Below, in pieces: positions 47,820 to 60,065 of a stretch of 64,000 bases of DNA (position 1 is its first letter; the number at the start of each line of letters is the position of its first letter). The stretch lies in assembly GCA_963070105.1 (NCBI GenBank), contig OY718805.1, positions 4,770,001 to 4,834,000 on the forward strand. Direction: 5' to 3'. Source of the stretch: Litomosoides sigmodontis. Lineage: Eukaryota > Nematoda > Chromadorea > Rhabditida > Onchocercidae. The notes under the pieces were generated by a model. That model was given only the letters and a program-made list of their open reading frames with translations. It had not been told where the DNA came from and did no database searches. The position numbers and the translations under genes were made by a program.

Positions 47820-50800
47820 CTATTTAAGGAGGACCATGTTAAGCTGATAAGATATTTCAGGTCAATATATTCGGTGAAGAGCTTCGAAAAGGTAGCAAGA
47901 AGTTTGAATCCATCTCTATCTAGATCTCCATTTGCTCAGCAAGATGCTGCTTTTAGAGTCGTTTTTTCTTAACTTCGAGTTGTCTTTGCAGTATGTATCC
48001 TGAAAAATCTTTTATTAATAAATTAATAAAGAATCACTTCAAGAACTTACGGCGTCTTAAAAACAGAAGTAGAAGGAAAACATTCAAACTAAAAGATGCT
48101 AAACTGTTTTCTTAGAAATTTCGATTTACATGTACATACTCCTTTTTTCTCAACTTTTCAGTGATGTGATTTTAGTCAATAGACCTGCAAGTGCAAAAAG
48201 ACCCAAGAAGGTGGTTGGAATGGAAGTTGTTTTTTGAACAACTTTTTGGAATAAAAATTCCTACCACCAATATATGTATAGGAAATGGTTCCTTAATTTG
48301 GTATGATCATTTCTTCTATAGAGCTTTTGAAGCTTATAACATTTTTCCATATCAAAATTGTCCACTCCATAACTGTTGCTGTTAACGATTGTAAAAAAAT
48401 TCTTGTTGATCACAGAATTTCATATACTTTACACTGTGGATAGAGCTTGCTATGATTCTTTCGATTTTCTTGCATGCTTGGCATTAATGAATAGTTGCAT
48501 TCAGTTATATTTTTTACGAATAAATTTATGGCTTGATGGATATTAGTAATAACCCATGAAAAGTTAGGTATTTTCAAACTTGAGTAAGGGGCGTCTTTTT
48601 CAGTGAATCTGAGAACGCCGCTCTGACGGAAAATATTTTACTGATTAAATGTGAATTCGATAATTTAGAATTAAAGAAGAGCATTTAGAAAACAATAATA
48701 ATGTTCGTATATTTTCCATAACAAATTTCACCGGTACATTCATTTCCAGAAGTTAAAGTATGTATAACGTAAAATGAGCTTCACAACTAATGAGGATTTT
48801 TACAATGTTATGCTTTATATGCACGGCAGAAGCCACAATTGTGATCCCTATTTTCAGTTGTCATACTACACGTAAAGAGGAAATGATAGATTACTTCAGT
48901 GGCGATGATTGTTTTGAAACTTGTTTCATTTCATTGCTAATAGGAATGGAGCTGAAGTGGGCATAGATTCGAAGAGGAAATTAATTGGAAAAAGTAATTG
49001 TGATATGCCATCAGATGCAATACTGATGATGTCGATGGGCGAGATACATGATGATAATGACCATTAGGAATGGTGGTGTTGCAAAAGTGCAGTCGACTTC
49101 AGAAATTAGGACAGCGATCGTAACCATCGTTCATAATAATATTAGTATTTTCATGAACTATGTCATTGCTAGTGAAATGAGGCGAAAGGATGACATAAGA
49201 AGGATTGATTTGCTTTTCCAGATAATTTTGAGCTGGAGACTAAACTTCCTTATTTGCATAACTGGGTACTCTGAGAATAGGTATTCTAAAATTCAAATTT
49301 ATTTATCAACTAAAAATACAAAAGAGATAATGAAACATCAATAATAAAGCATAAGTTTGGTCCCGCATTAATAAAAAGTACAATCGTTTGTTTGCAATAT
49401 TCAGCATGATGAGGAAAAATACGTTTACATAGAAGTAGGAAAAAGGTCGAATTCTGAATCATCATGGGCACTGTAATGGATGAGTCCCAAATCGAGCAAA
49501 AAACAAAAATTCTAAAGTACACAAATTTCCTGCAGTTCCGTATAAAATATTCGGAAGACTTTCAGAGACGAATTTCAAAACAAGCAAGATGCCAAGAGAT
49601 ACTTATAGTACATGACCAATACTATCATTCTTTTAATTATTTACTCTACCGTATTAGAGGTGAGAGCTCACGGGAGGAGGATATTCGAATATTTGCAAGG
49701 GTATCAATCCTTTTCCGTTGGGTACTGGAGTTGAAGACATCGCGTAGAGGCAAGAATCAATCACAGGGATCGAACCAATTTCCGGTTGAAGGTAACGCAC
49801 AAAATCATCATAATTCGTATTTAACGCATTACTTGATATAATACTTGTTTGTCTCTCATGTGCCGCACCAATGCAATTATCTGAAAAGCAATTGACGACA
49901 GTTGGAATTTTACGCGACAGTGAAATGTGAGGTGTTTATTCCACTTAATATTGCAGTAAAGTAACTTGATCTAGTCAGAAGCTTCCTCACTGTTGCAATC
50001 TCTTCACCTGAATTTGCGTTAGGCGCAGATGAAGCGCCTGGATTCTTTCTGCATAAATCTGGCAGGAAGGTGAGCAAATCGAAGCACAACAAGCGCATCT
50101 GAAAGAATGAATAAATATTGCGCTAGAATACAAGTCATATAAGATAAACAGAACATAAATTTACAGCCAATCTGCCAAGCTACGTGTGTGGAACAGCAAA
50201 AGTCCGCAGTCAACACATTCAGACGCGTACAAGAAAGGAATCCATGAACTTCTTTTGACCTTCCAATCTCTTCTGCGCGGAATGTCAAAACTTACCGCTT
50301 ACCTTCTAAGTCTCTCCTACTGACGACGGCTTCTAATTCTGTTAAGAGTTATGCATTAATTGCAATACTAATTCGTCACCAATAGCTCCTGCAATTGTGA
50401 AATTTTAAATGCGTCTCAAAGTTTAAGTGCATCTGTAGATTTCATTCCAGCTTATTTATTGGTAAGGTATGCTAGGAGTCCAGGTCGTGCCTTCCTCAAC
50501 TCCAGATAAATGACATCAATTTGAATTTAGCAAATTAATAGAAATGATCAAATTCTGTGTTATATCAAAAGTTATATCAACACTACTAAATTAAAAGCTT
50601 GCGTTGTCACTTTAGGGCGCGCCAATGATAATGCGAAAGATAGCCAAGCAGACTGTACTGCTAACAGTGCAATTGAGAAAGACTGTATTTGTTGAATTAA
50701 AAGCAGATTGTTCGCATCCATCCACTTTGCTTCATTTCACTTCCCCTTTGTTTCCAGCTTGATGACAGAACGGAAGAGGGCGAGGGAGTTTGACGTGCTG

Positions 50801-53482
50801 CGATTCTAGAAGTGGCGGCGGTAGCACCGGCGGTAACGATCGCTGAAAACAACGCAAAGCAGCAAATGTTTGCAGTAAGTACCTTGCTGCGCTCTAAATG
50901 AGAATTCGTGCCTTCAAGATGTTCACAAAATAAACGATGTTGTCCACAAATTTCAGAAAATCCACTAGACTTTTTTAATCAAAAATAATCTCAAAATTAA
51001 CTGAGTCACTTCAGTTTTGAAATTTGCCGAAAATCTAACAACTCAATGAGATCCTAGAAAGGAAAAGTCTTGCACTGATATCATTGATATATGTATTTTA
51101 ATAAGCCGAAATGATTTTCAAAATCTCCAGTTGTTACGGAAGCAAAATTTGTCCTTCAGAAAGCACTTCAACAATTTTCGAAGGTTTTCATTTCACAAAG
51201 TGATTAATGCAATTTAAAGTGATTAAGGAAACTAGAAATTTTACTTTTTATTAATTCTATTTTGTAGTGCGCCTCCAAGATTTCTGAAGAATCGCTGAAT
51301 TAATAGGTAATTAAGGGAATTAAAGAACACTTCAAGATATAATCACCAGCAAGTTCGAATTTAAATTTACTTCAACGATTTCGGGTGTTACAAATTTTTG
51401 TTGGATTTCCGAAAAGTACGTAGGTGACTATAAAATAAAAGAGAAGAAACTCTGGCAGTTTCTGAAAAACCTCTGATCATAACTCGGAATCCTAAATCTA
51501 CCCAGAAATAGCATTTTCATTACTTTATGTCTTCAAACACGATTTCTACTATTTTAATGTTTCTGACTCCGACTTGTTGCAGTCTGAATGTTTCTCTCCA
51601 AGAAATCTCTTTGCAAAGATTCCACTGTCTGTTCCTATGTCTTCCTATCGATGTTTTTATTTTTTCAAAGTTATTTCTGTAATTCTGAGGTGTATGCTGT
51701 GGTCCCATCGGAGCTCAGTGGTAGCAGTCCACTTTAATATTCTCAAAATGGAGAAGTGGGGAATTGTTGAAGCAACGTTTAGAATTTTTGTTATACATTT
51801 GAATGAATATCGTATGAAAGAAAACCTGCTCTGCGATTATTGTGGATTTAAGACTGTCGGATTTGAGATTTCAAATAATTCCTTATTTCATAAAGTTATT
51901 GAAGCATCTTCGATTCAAAATTCTAGATGAGATTTATTATTTTGCATCCTCTTCTGCAAACGAAAATTCACTCTTCACCCAACTTTTTTTTTCAATTTTT
52001 TATCAATTTGTAGTTGATAAAGTTATCTGAAAATGAAATTTGAAAATTAGATAAGATTGTAATAGTTCAACACTCTGTGTTCCTGTTCTTTTATCGAAAC
52101 ACTGGAGGATGGGAATAATTTTGTCATTAATTTATTGAAGGACAACTTTTGTTATTCTTTGAACCTTGTGAAAATGTAATCGCAAAACATCGTTTTGAAA
52201 ACATAAACATTGCTGACATTATTTTCGACCGCATGGACTACTACTACTGTTAATATTGAAGTTAATATTTTAATCATGATTGTTTCAATTACCATCGTAG
52301 TGTTGTTTGGAGTGTAAAATTTTTAAAATTGGATGAAAGGAAACGTGTAATTATAATTATCTTTTATAAGTTACTTGATCCATTATGTTCGATGTAATTA
52401 GCTCCAACAAAATATCACTCTCCGTGGGTCATCATCGAGCAGGTAGCACCGATGGTACAGAATGGAAGAGGAGTGACCACTTTGGATTTGAACAGCAAGA
52501 AACAATGACCAGCACAGTTATGTTATCAGCTGAATCTCTGATTAAATGTAAGGTCAAGAGAAGCATAGGCTTTTTTCTTGTTTTTTTTTTTGAAAACGAA
52601 GAGGAGAAAAGAGAGATAAAATAATAAAGCGCAGATGGCTAGTAGAATCTAGGGCAAGACTTCTGTGTGATAAGTGACCATATAAACATGTGATAAGTGA
52701 GGAAAAGTAAAAAAGTGGATGCAAACGATTTCTTTTGCAAAAGACAAGAAATTCTGCTTTGTTACACTTCTTACTTGGTAATGGAGCTAGTAATGACGTG
52801 AAATCGTGTTTCCGGAAGACTCATAGAGCGGCTTTCCGGATAAGCTGTATCGCTATTAAATTTACGCAAAAGAAGAACGCAAACAAGTTTTTACTTTCCA
52901 CAATTTCATTCACTTCTGCTTCTGAAATTTGATTATGTTGTAATTAAAAATTACAAGTGAGCAGTTGCGCATTTTCTAAGCAGCCATTATGAGGACAAGT
53001 TTTCCGAAGAACAAGTAACTCGGAAAACTTTTGTGGATTGCATTTGTCTCCTGGACTGGTTCTAGATTAATTTAGGCCTTTCATGAAAAGAAAAGTTTTC
53101 CGTCAGATCGCTTTGCTCACTATAATTGGACAGATGGGCGATAAGATGCCTTTCATAAGGAGCAGGAATTGTGAAAAACGGATGAATTGATGTGTCTAAT
53201 GTATTCTGAAGTGGGAAAAAAAGAATTTCTGGTAATTTTCTATTTAAAGAACCTGTTTAGTGAGGATGGAACTGATGACGAAGACGAGAGAAGCGTAGGT
53301 AGGATGAAAAGGAAGGAGGATTGCAGGATCTGGAATGGATCACATCCCTTCAGCATCCTTGTAGCCCTTGCCCTTGTCCATCAGACTTCCTTTCCTACTT
53401 TTTTGAACATTATTTGTTTGAGAATGTGCCGATAGCACACAAAATTGTTTTACAATCGCCATTGTAACACACGGCGCACTCA

Positions 53483-53483
53483 T

Positions 53484-53512
<29 letters not shown>
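53483..53512. repeat. (CA)n microsatellite
   Basis: About 14 near-perfect CA units. Confidence 0.9.
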
Positions 53513-53517
<5 letters not shown>

Positions 53518-53780
53518 TGCAAATTCTTTCCTTCCTCTTTCCGCAAATCCGAAATCCCAATGTCAACATCACAAATCTTGTAAACTATTTCAAACGGTAC
53601 TATTACTGAAAGTGCAATAATGCAGCGAAGAGTGCTGTACAAGCTTGCTGGCATTTTTCAAAATTTTTGCAAAGATTCCTTGATCATGCAATCGCTGCTG
53701 TGCTTACAATCTTTGGCAAGATATTTTTGTCTGATTTGCAAAAATGTGGAAGAAAAGTAACGTGAAAGGAATTTAAGTAA

Positions 53781-53802
53781 GGGAGGGAGGGGGGGGGGGG
53801 GG
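53781..53802. repeat. G-rich homopolymer run
   Basis: GGGAGGGA leads into an uninterrupted run of 14 G. Assembly length is likely approximate. Confidence 0.85.
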
Positions 53803-53996
53803 CTAATTTAAGTCTGGTTCAGATAAGCGATAGCCGAGAGAATTCTAGCTTCATTGTCGTAACCTCACGATTTCTAATCGTTGAAGATGATGATTTGCAG
53901 ATGATCGGTACGATAAGCTAATATCGCGTTCTTGCATATTCATAACCGATCCAACAGCCAACTCATACAGTCATATTTCAATCACTCACTGACACT

Positions 53997-56900
53997 ATGC
54001 AATCACTTATAATGCTATTCGTCTGCATAAGTTATTGCTTCGTTTCGTGTATCAAGCCTGAGGTAAGTGCCACACAGAGACAAGTGCTGGGAGATTGCCA
54101 GCACTTAGAAAATCAAGTCAACCTGAGCAACTTATGACTATTTGAAAATTGTCTTATGCGAGACAATTTGCCACTGAATGCCACTGAACCTGACATTAAT
54201 ACCTGACATGTTTGCTTTATGGAAAATTTAGGAATCCTAAATTAGTGGAAGTTTAATCACCACGAGGATGATTAGTCTTTTTGAAGTTGCAAGAAGTTAA
54301 GTTTGATATTGTATGATCGATCACAGTATGAGTTAAGTCTTTGATTCCAGGCCAGATACTGAATGGCATGTTGGCGTGAAAAGCGCAGGTGTAATTTGTT
54401 TAACTCTTTTGTTGTTTGTTTCAATAATAAGGACGCATTCATTGAACTGACTTCTCTATCATACCTTGTGATGCATGACAATCGTCTGGCAAGCATTTAC
54501 AGATCGAAGATTCCCTCCGAGTTCGGTATGGAATCAGGAAACTGCAGCATCATTCCAGAAATAACGCAAAGGACAAGATGAGATGGCGGCAATTGATATC
54601 GAGTGAAATTGGTAGGTGTTAATCAGGTGGCCGCATGATTGAAGCCGCGTGATGGGCTGCTAGTCCAGTAAGAGTTTTCCGCGTGACTCCCAATCTCATC
54701 CTGGTCACGACTTTGATAACACTTTGGGATGGGAAGAGTCTCTTTGAAAGCAAACCCTTGCTTTAAGGAAATTTCAGTAAATTGTAAAATAAACGTAACA
54801 TTGTTTAATGCCAATATTTCTAATTCTGTCCTTTGATAAAAATTAAGTAGCACCAAGGGCCAAGTTATCATCGTTCATGAAGAAATCCTGTGGTCTGTCA
54901 TCTGGAAGTTTCAAGCGAACCGCTAATTCTTGCTTCCGTGATACAAAGGTCCTCCAAAACCGGTTAGTTTCACCTCACACTTCACACTGAATAACTATTT
55001 ATTGGCATTACGGATTATGTGATTAAATTAATTGCTACAATGAGAGAACAATCAAAACATGAAGAGTAAAGCATGTTACTGATCGCACAACCGGATCTGG
55101 ATACTACTCTAACCAAAAAGGTTCATAATGCAATTATTCATTTTAGTTATTCGTAAAATAAGTTAATTAATTTGCTTTTATCTTAGAATTTTTAGTAGCA
55201 AATATATCCAATTTCTCTTGCAGCAAATACCGCGACCGTTCAGTGCGGCCGGTGCGTCCAACTCGCCTTCATGTTTCACCATCAGCCGCTATTACTCCTT
55301 TTTTTAATGGTACCGCTCAATTTTATCGGCTGAGCCTTTGCAGTGCGTCACGCAATAATTCATTATCACATACCGCTTGATGTGTTTTAATTGTTGTTAA
55401 ATCGTCATCGTAATTTCATCAAGACGCCGTCGTACTTTAAATCACACCATAATTTTCTCTTATCTGTAGGTAATGATGGTAGTAGACATGGTTTCGGCAA
55501 AACAAATGGGATTGGTATGCCTTGGAAACGTGTAGTGCAGTTGCCAAAGATTTCAGTGGGGCAAAGACCAACGAAATTCAGGACAAGTGTCGATGTCCCA
55601 TCGTTTTCATTTTATTTTATCTTTTTTATGTTATTGCTTGCCGCACGAGTCTCCGTTTGAAATTCATGCATGAAGCGGTCACTCCAAAATTTACACATAA
55701 ATTTTGAGTTTGTCGTCAAATTTCATTTTAGTTTGCAATTTGTAGGGTAATTCAAATGAAATCGCTTTGGCTGCAAGTGTCAACAGCTTAAATTCAACGT
55801 ACGTTGCAAAATTTCATAGATGCCGAATCAACCGCACATCCTTTTTCTAATGAAACTCGAAAAACTTTCGTATTTTATCGCAGTTACTATTATCGCACTG
55901 TGCCTTATCAAGCAAACTATTGCAGTGGTTTATTACCTTATCAACAACGACGTAACACTTATCAGTATAGGGAGCAGTACCACACGGCGGCTCCTTTCTT
56001 CCCATCCCGAGCACAGCACTATTCAGCAGCGCAATCATCACCACTTTATTACAATCCTTGGGATCCACTCGGACTGCTTAATAATCCGGTTTTCCATTCC
56101 GTCCTTTTTTTGAAGATTAAACAATGTTTTTTTGCGGAAAGATGATACTGCAAACATAAAATTTTTAGATTTTGTTAATTTCGTCATGAAGAAATGTCAT
56201 CGATATCCTTCTTCCCTCTTACCTGTCCATCTTCTCAAGTTGAATAAAGACGGAGCAAACATTTAATGAATTAAATTATTGAAATGTAATTTGTGAAGTC
56301 GAAATTTTCTGGAAATTACAGTTCTGGAAGTCGATTTTTCCAAATCTGTTTGCCCCACAGCCGCAGTTACTCGTCTCAACCACACTGAAACCCACTCAAA
56401 GTAAGTAATGCTACTTTTTCAACTTCCTACTCTTTATGTTATGCGCGACAAAAACGAATGGATAGGAGTCCTGTTCCATAGCTTATTCCGTAAGCTTGCA
56501 CTGCAGCAAACCTAGACGAAATGCTTAAAGGTGTGGGTCTCCAGGAGGGATTAGCACTTCCGAAGCAGTCCTCCCTGTCACCAAATGAAAAGCTCTCTCT
56601 GTGCTGCACAAAGCAAAACCTTTCACCACACTGCCAAATTTTATGCAATTACGACGCATTCACTGAACGAACGGTGAGTGTCTTCCTTTTTCACTGACTG
56701 TGTTAGTATTTTGATGAAATTCTAATTTCCTTTACATTGAACTTGGTTTGTTGATTAACATGTTGGATGAAATTTGAGATTTTAGGCTCAACCTTACTTT
56801 GAATGATTTAAAAAACTAAATGCTAAGGGATCAAGTACCAGAGTACCAGATCAAGTTCTCTTAGTCATTCGATCGACATAATCATTTGTTTCTTCTCTCT

Positions 56901-57564
56901 CTTCACTGCCTTTCTGCTTTTTAGTTCCTATGAGAAGCCGAATTACAAGCAGGAGTGGTGTAACTGAAAAGCACAATAATACTGTTTGCCATACTGAACT
57001 TTTTTCCAGCTTGTGACCGCGGTAGTGACCAATCAGTGTCCCGGTTATGAGCTCGAAATGGCTTTCAACTGTGCTACTTCTAGAGTATGTTCCTTCATTT
57101 GAGTCACAAATTCGTCAAATAAATTAGAAGTGTGAGAATGACTGAATTCTTTACTCTGCCTTATACTTGATTATGGTTTTTTTCGTAAAATCAAAATCTT
57201 ATTTCGGAAAGTTTTGGTCAACTCGTTGCTGAGGACGAACAGAGTTGGTGTGACAGGTCAACATAAGGTCCATGCTTGAAGCTATAGCATGCTGTAAACT
57301 GAAGGTGTGGCACAGCGTCGCACTTCTTTTACTACTTTCATCATTATTATTTGCCAAAATTTCCAGGCCGATCATTCGGCTTGTTGCATAAGAAGTGGTA
57401 TCAGTGAGTACAGAAACGGTCATTGCATGGTTTTCTGCACGACACACCTCGGTAATCCACGCAACACGCTGCAGTACATTGATTGTCTACAAGTTTTTGA
57501 TCGTATCAAAAATTGCTATCGAGAGTATCATATAGTAAATCCGAATATTTATGGTGATTTATGA
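53997..57564 (+). CDS. Secreted DB-module protein with Tyr-rich linker
   Basis: Predicted exons are 53997-54062, 55224-55251 (tentative), 55820-56088, 56361-56400, 56507-56673, 57010-57084 and 57367-57564, in frame throughout for 280 residues. Exon 1 encodes a clear signal peptide, MQSLIMLFVCISYCFVSC, with a gtaagt donor. Next comes a region rich in Tyr, Gln, Arg and Pro (about residues 32-120), including YYYRTVPYQANY, before a short Thr/Pro stretch. The C-terminal 140 residues hold exactly twelve cysteines in the order CC-C-C, C, C, CC-C-C, C, C, with LCCTKQNLSPHCQILCNY, TNQCPGYELEMAFNCATSR and ADHSACCIRSG. This is the DB module, a disulphide-rich extracellular domain common in nematodes, of unknown molecular function. 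The protein is probably secreted to cuticle or body cavity. The 55224 exon is the weakest part; its donor (G|gtgcgt) was chosen for phase. Other exons in the 54.1-55.8 kb intron are possible. Confidence 0.75.
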
Positions 57565-57570
57565 AGTCTC

Positions 57571-57586
57571 CCTCTCTCTCTCTCTC
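57571..57586. repeat. (CT)n microsatellite
   Basis: CT run just after the DB gene stop; a GA run at 57715-57738 is its inverse complement. Confidence 0.8.
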
Positions 57587-57706
57587 TTCTCTTGAATATC
57601 CGATACAACTTCTGAGACTGTTTGAATACTTAATATTCGGACCTGTGACTGTTGATAAATATGAAAGGATGGAAAAATTCATTGTACGCTGTCTCTTTGA
57701 ATAGAA

Positions 57707-57714
<8 letters not shown>

Positions 57715-57737
<23 letters not shown>

Positions 57738-57738
57738 A
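57715..57738. repeat. (GA)n microsatellite
   Basis: About 11 GA units. It is complementary to the CT run at 57571-57586, so the two could pair as a hairpin with a 130-base loop. Confidence 0.8.
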
Positions 57739-58566
57739 AATCTAAGGAACTGGCTACCTTCTCTTTCAGACTTTCCACTTCTAATTTGATTTTTTGTTAG
57801 GATCTGAAAATCCACTCAACTTTCAGGCTCTTAATCTAATCTCTTTCCCCCGGAATAACTATTATGTTTGTTTAACAGTAAGGTATGTCCGGTTAATTAA
57901 CCTTCGCCTATCATTCCCTCTACATCATCAATTAATCGGTTCGATACACTCATGAAATTTGTTTCTTTTTGCACTTGCATTTTATTGACCTTTGATTTTT
58001 TTAATATTTCTATTTACTGTCTATCGAATGCATCACATTAATGTATAAATGTGCCTAATTTTACTTCATTTCAGTAACTGAGAGCAGATGGGAGTTTTCC
58101 GAAGCAAAACATAATATTAGAAGTAGGAAAGTTCAGTTTTGCTAGATCTGTTGCAAGCTGTCGTAGTCTGCTTAAGACGTGTTGCAGTTAACTAACTCGT
58201 TCAGATATATGAATTATCGATTGTCTTGAATTCCGTTTGCTTGATGTAAAAACTTGATGATAGCAATGAATCATTTCATACCCAATAACATCAGTGGATC
58301 ATTTTCATCATTTAGAGTGTTTCGCTTCATCAGAGAACAAGTATTTAACAGCAGTTATTAATGTTACTGCAACAGAACAGCCTCACTGGCAGTTCATGTG
58401 ACCTGCTGAACTGACCTCTTGCGACCTTTTCTTTTAACGATTATAAATATGAAAATGAGCAAAGAGTGTGCGTCACATCATAAGATGGCCAAAGTATGAC
58501 AACTTATTTGTGTATTACTTAATTGAACTCAAAGCGATGACGTTGACTGAATTCCATCGCTTTTTC

Positions 58567-58634
58567 AGCTGGAAATAATGAGAGAAGATAGTAAAAGATA
58601 ACAAGCATTTGAGAAAGATAGTGAACTACAAACT
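58567..58634. repeat. 68-base direct repeat, copy 1
   Basis: Starts agctggaaataatgagag and matches 58733-58800 with two substitutions. The copies are offset by 166 bases. Confidence 0.9.
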
Positions 58635-58732
58635 ACGAAACTGCAAAAACGGCTACAGAAATAGTGAAGCCGTGACTTTGCATATATATTATTTCAAAAT
58701 GGATCTATCATTCAAGCAATTTCGAAAACTAA

Positions 58733-58800
58733 AGCTGGAAATAATGAGAGAAGATAGTAAAAGATAACAAGCATTTGAGAAAGATGGTGAACTACGAACT
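58733..58800. repeat. 68-base direct repeat, copy 2
   Basis: Second copy, differing from the first by A-to-G at two places. No open reading frame, terminal inverted repeat or target duplication was seen around either copy. Confidence 0.9.
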
Positions 58801-60065
58801 TGCTGTATGCAAGGAGTACCCCCCGGTCGTTCATTGTTGAAACATTAAGAAACTGCTGCGAATTAATCATTACACTATATAATCAGTGCAAGACAAACAG
58901 TCTGCAAGTTCCTTTTATCAATCTCAAAAGTATAGAAATTTGGTCGCCGCCTTCAATTTAGGATGTTGGACAATGAAATGTGAAATTATTTCACTTTATG
59001 CTTTAAGGTAGCAAAAAAAAGCAAAGTTGCAAAATTTACAATGAATCATGGTACATTAAGCAACATACTGTGATTATACTGAAGGGGAAATGTATCAAAC
59101 TGCGGCTTTTCGAATCATTAAATATCACGCCTTATTTAAGCCAAATCCAATTCAGTATAGGCTTTTATCACGCAGCATCTTACGGCACAAAAAACCGAAC
59201 ATGTTTATTACTGTTCCACGAAGGATTTTGGCAAGAAATTTGACCTTACAATAATAAAGTGGAAAATAGAGCAGTGGACATGCATGAGAAGAGGGAAATA
59301 GAAGAGATAAGCAGAAATGACAAGAAGCGAGCAAATAACGGGAAGGGGAAATAGGTCAATTATGAAAACCCTGAAGACTTCAGTCCCGTTCCCTCCGATG
59401 AGTGAAAAAGAGGAGCAAATGGAAAGCATAAACGCGCTGCTGTACTGTACGGTGGAGAAATCAATGCAAAAACAAAAACATCATCGTTGGGATCGTCAAA
59501 GCGGAAAAAGAAATGAAAAAATATACCCGAATGTAGAGATGATATGAATAGATTGATAAAAATAACGGAACGACGAAAAATTATCACCCAAATTCGAACG
59601 AAACATTTACGAAAGAAATAGTGCGGTAAAAATGGAGTAACCTTTCAAGATATGAATTAAACACGTGATGATAATGATTCACTGACTAGAAGATGATGAT
59701 TACCTTACTGTAAATGACAAACAAATAACGTGATCCTGTTCCTTAACATAATGTGATAAGCTAGAAGATAAATGAATACCAACTAAATGTGAGCAATGAT
59801 ATTAAATTTCAATTAGTTAGCACCTGGTGTAAAGCAAATCTTATGTACGCGGGGATAACTGGTCTAAACGTGCGGCCATTGATTTAAAATCACAAAATTT
59901 TATATTTTCTTTTTTTGCTATAGAAATCGGAAAATATCGTCCCAGTTTTCACAAAATACAAAAAAGAAATTCCGAAAAAAATTCCACGAGGAGTTTGTAA
60001 TGAAATTGTGACCTTCAACTTTTAACGATTCCATAAATCTACTCCACGAAGGCTTTTACCTTTTA

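Larger units (their letters stand above)
47729..53996. other. 6 kb with no recognised gene
   Basis: The left end is SMC2 3' flank. The longest continuous frame (49464-49838, plus, 125 codons) is about the length expected by chance at this base composition and shows no family features. Around 50710-50850 the sequence is less AT-rich and open on both strands, with a strong minus-strand acceptor (gttgttttcag) and a plus-strand gtaagt donor at 50877; I cannot choose between them. A frame at about 52387-52548 ends in gtaagg but has no partner. Simple repeats lie at 53483-53512 and 53781-53802. Confidence 0.4.
57565..60065. other. Intergenic, repeats only
   Basis: No gene recognised. CT and GA microsatellites flank the DB gene end (57571-57586, 57715-57738). 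A 68-base direct repeat lies at 58567 and 58733. Frames seen between 59150 and 59590 are open on both strands and show no splice support. Confidence 0.45.

Noticed and set aside
49760..49790. A minus-strand B-box-like string (ggttcgatccc)
   Set aside because: The flanking bases do not form a T-stem and there is no A-box upstream on that strand.
49464..49841. 125-codon plus-strand frame
   Set aside because: About one frame this long is expected by chance in 64 kb at this base composition. It has no domain, splice context or clear codon bias.
51701..51740. A tRNA A-box-like string (gagctcagtggtag)
   Set aside because: No B-box lies at the right distance and no cloverleaf stems can be drawn.
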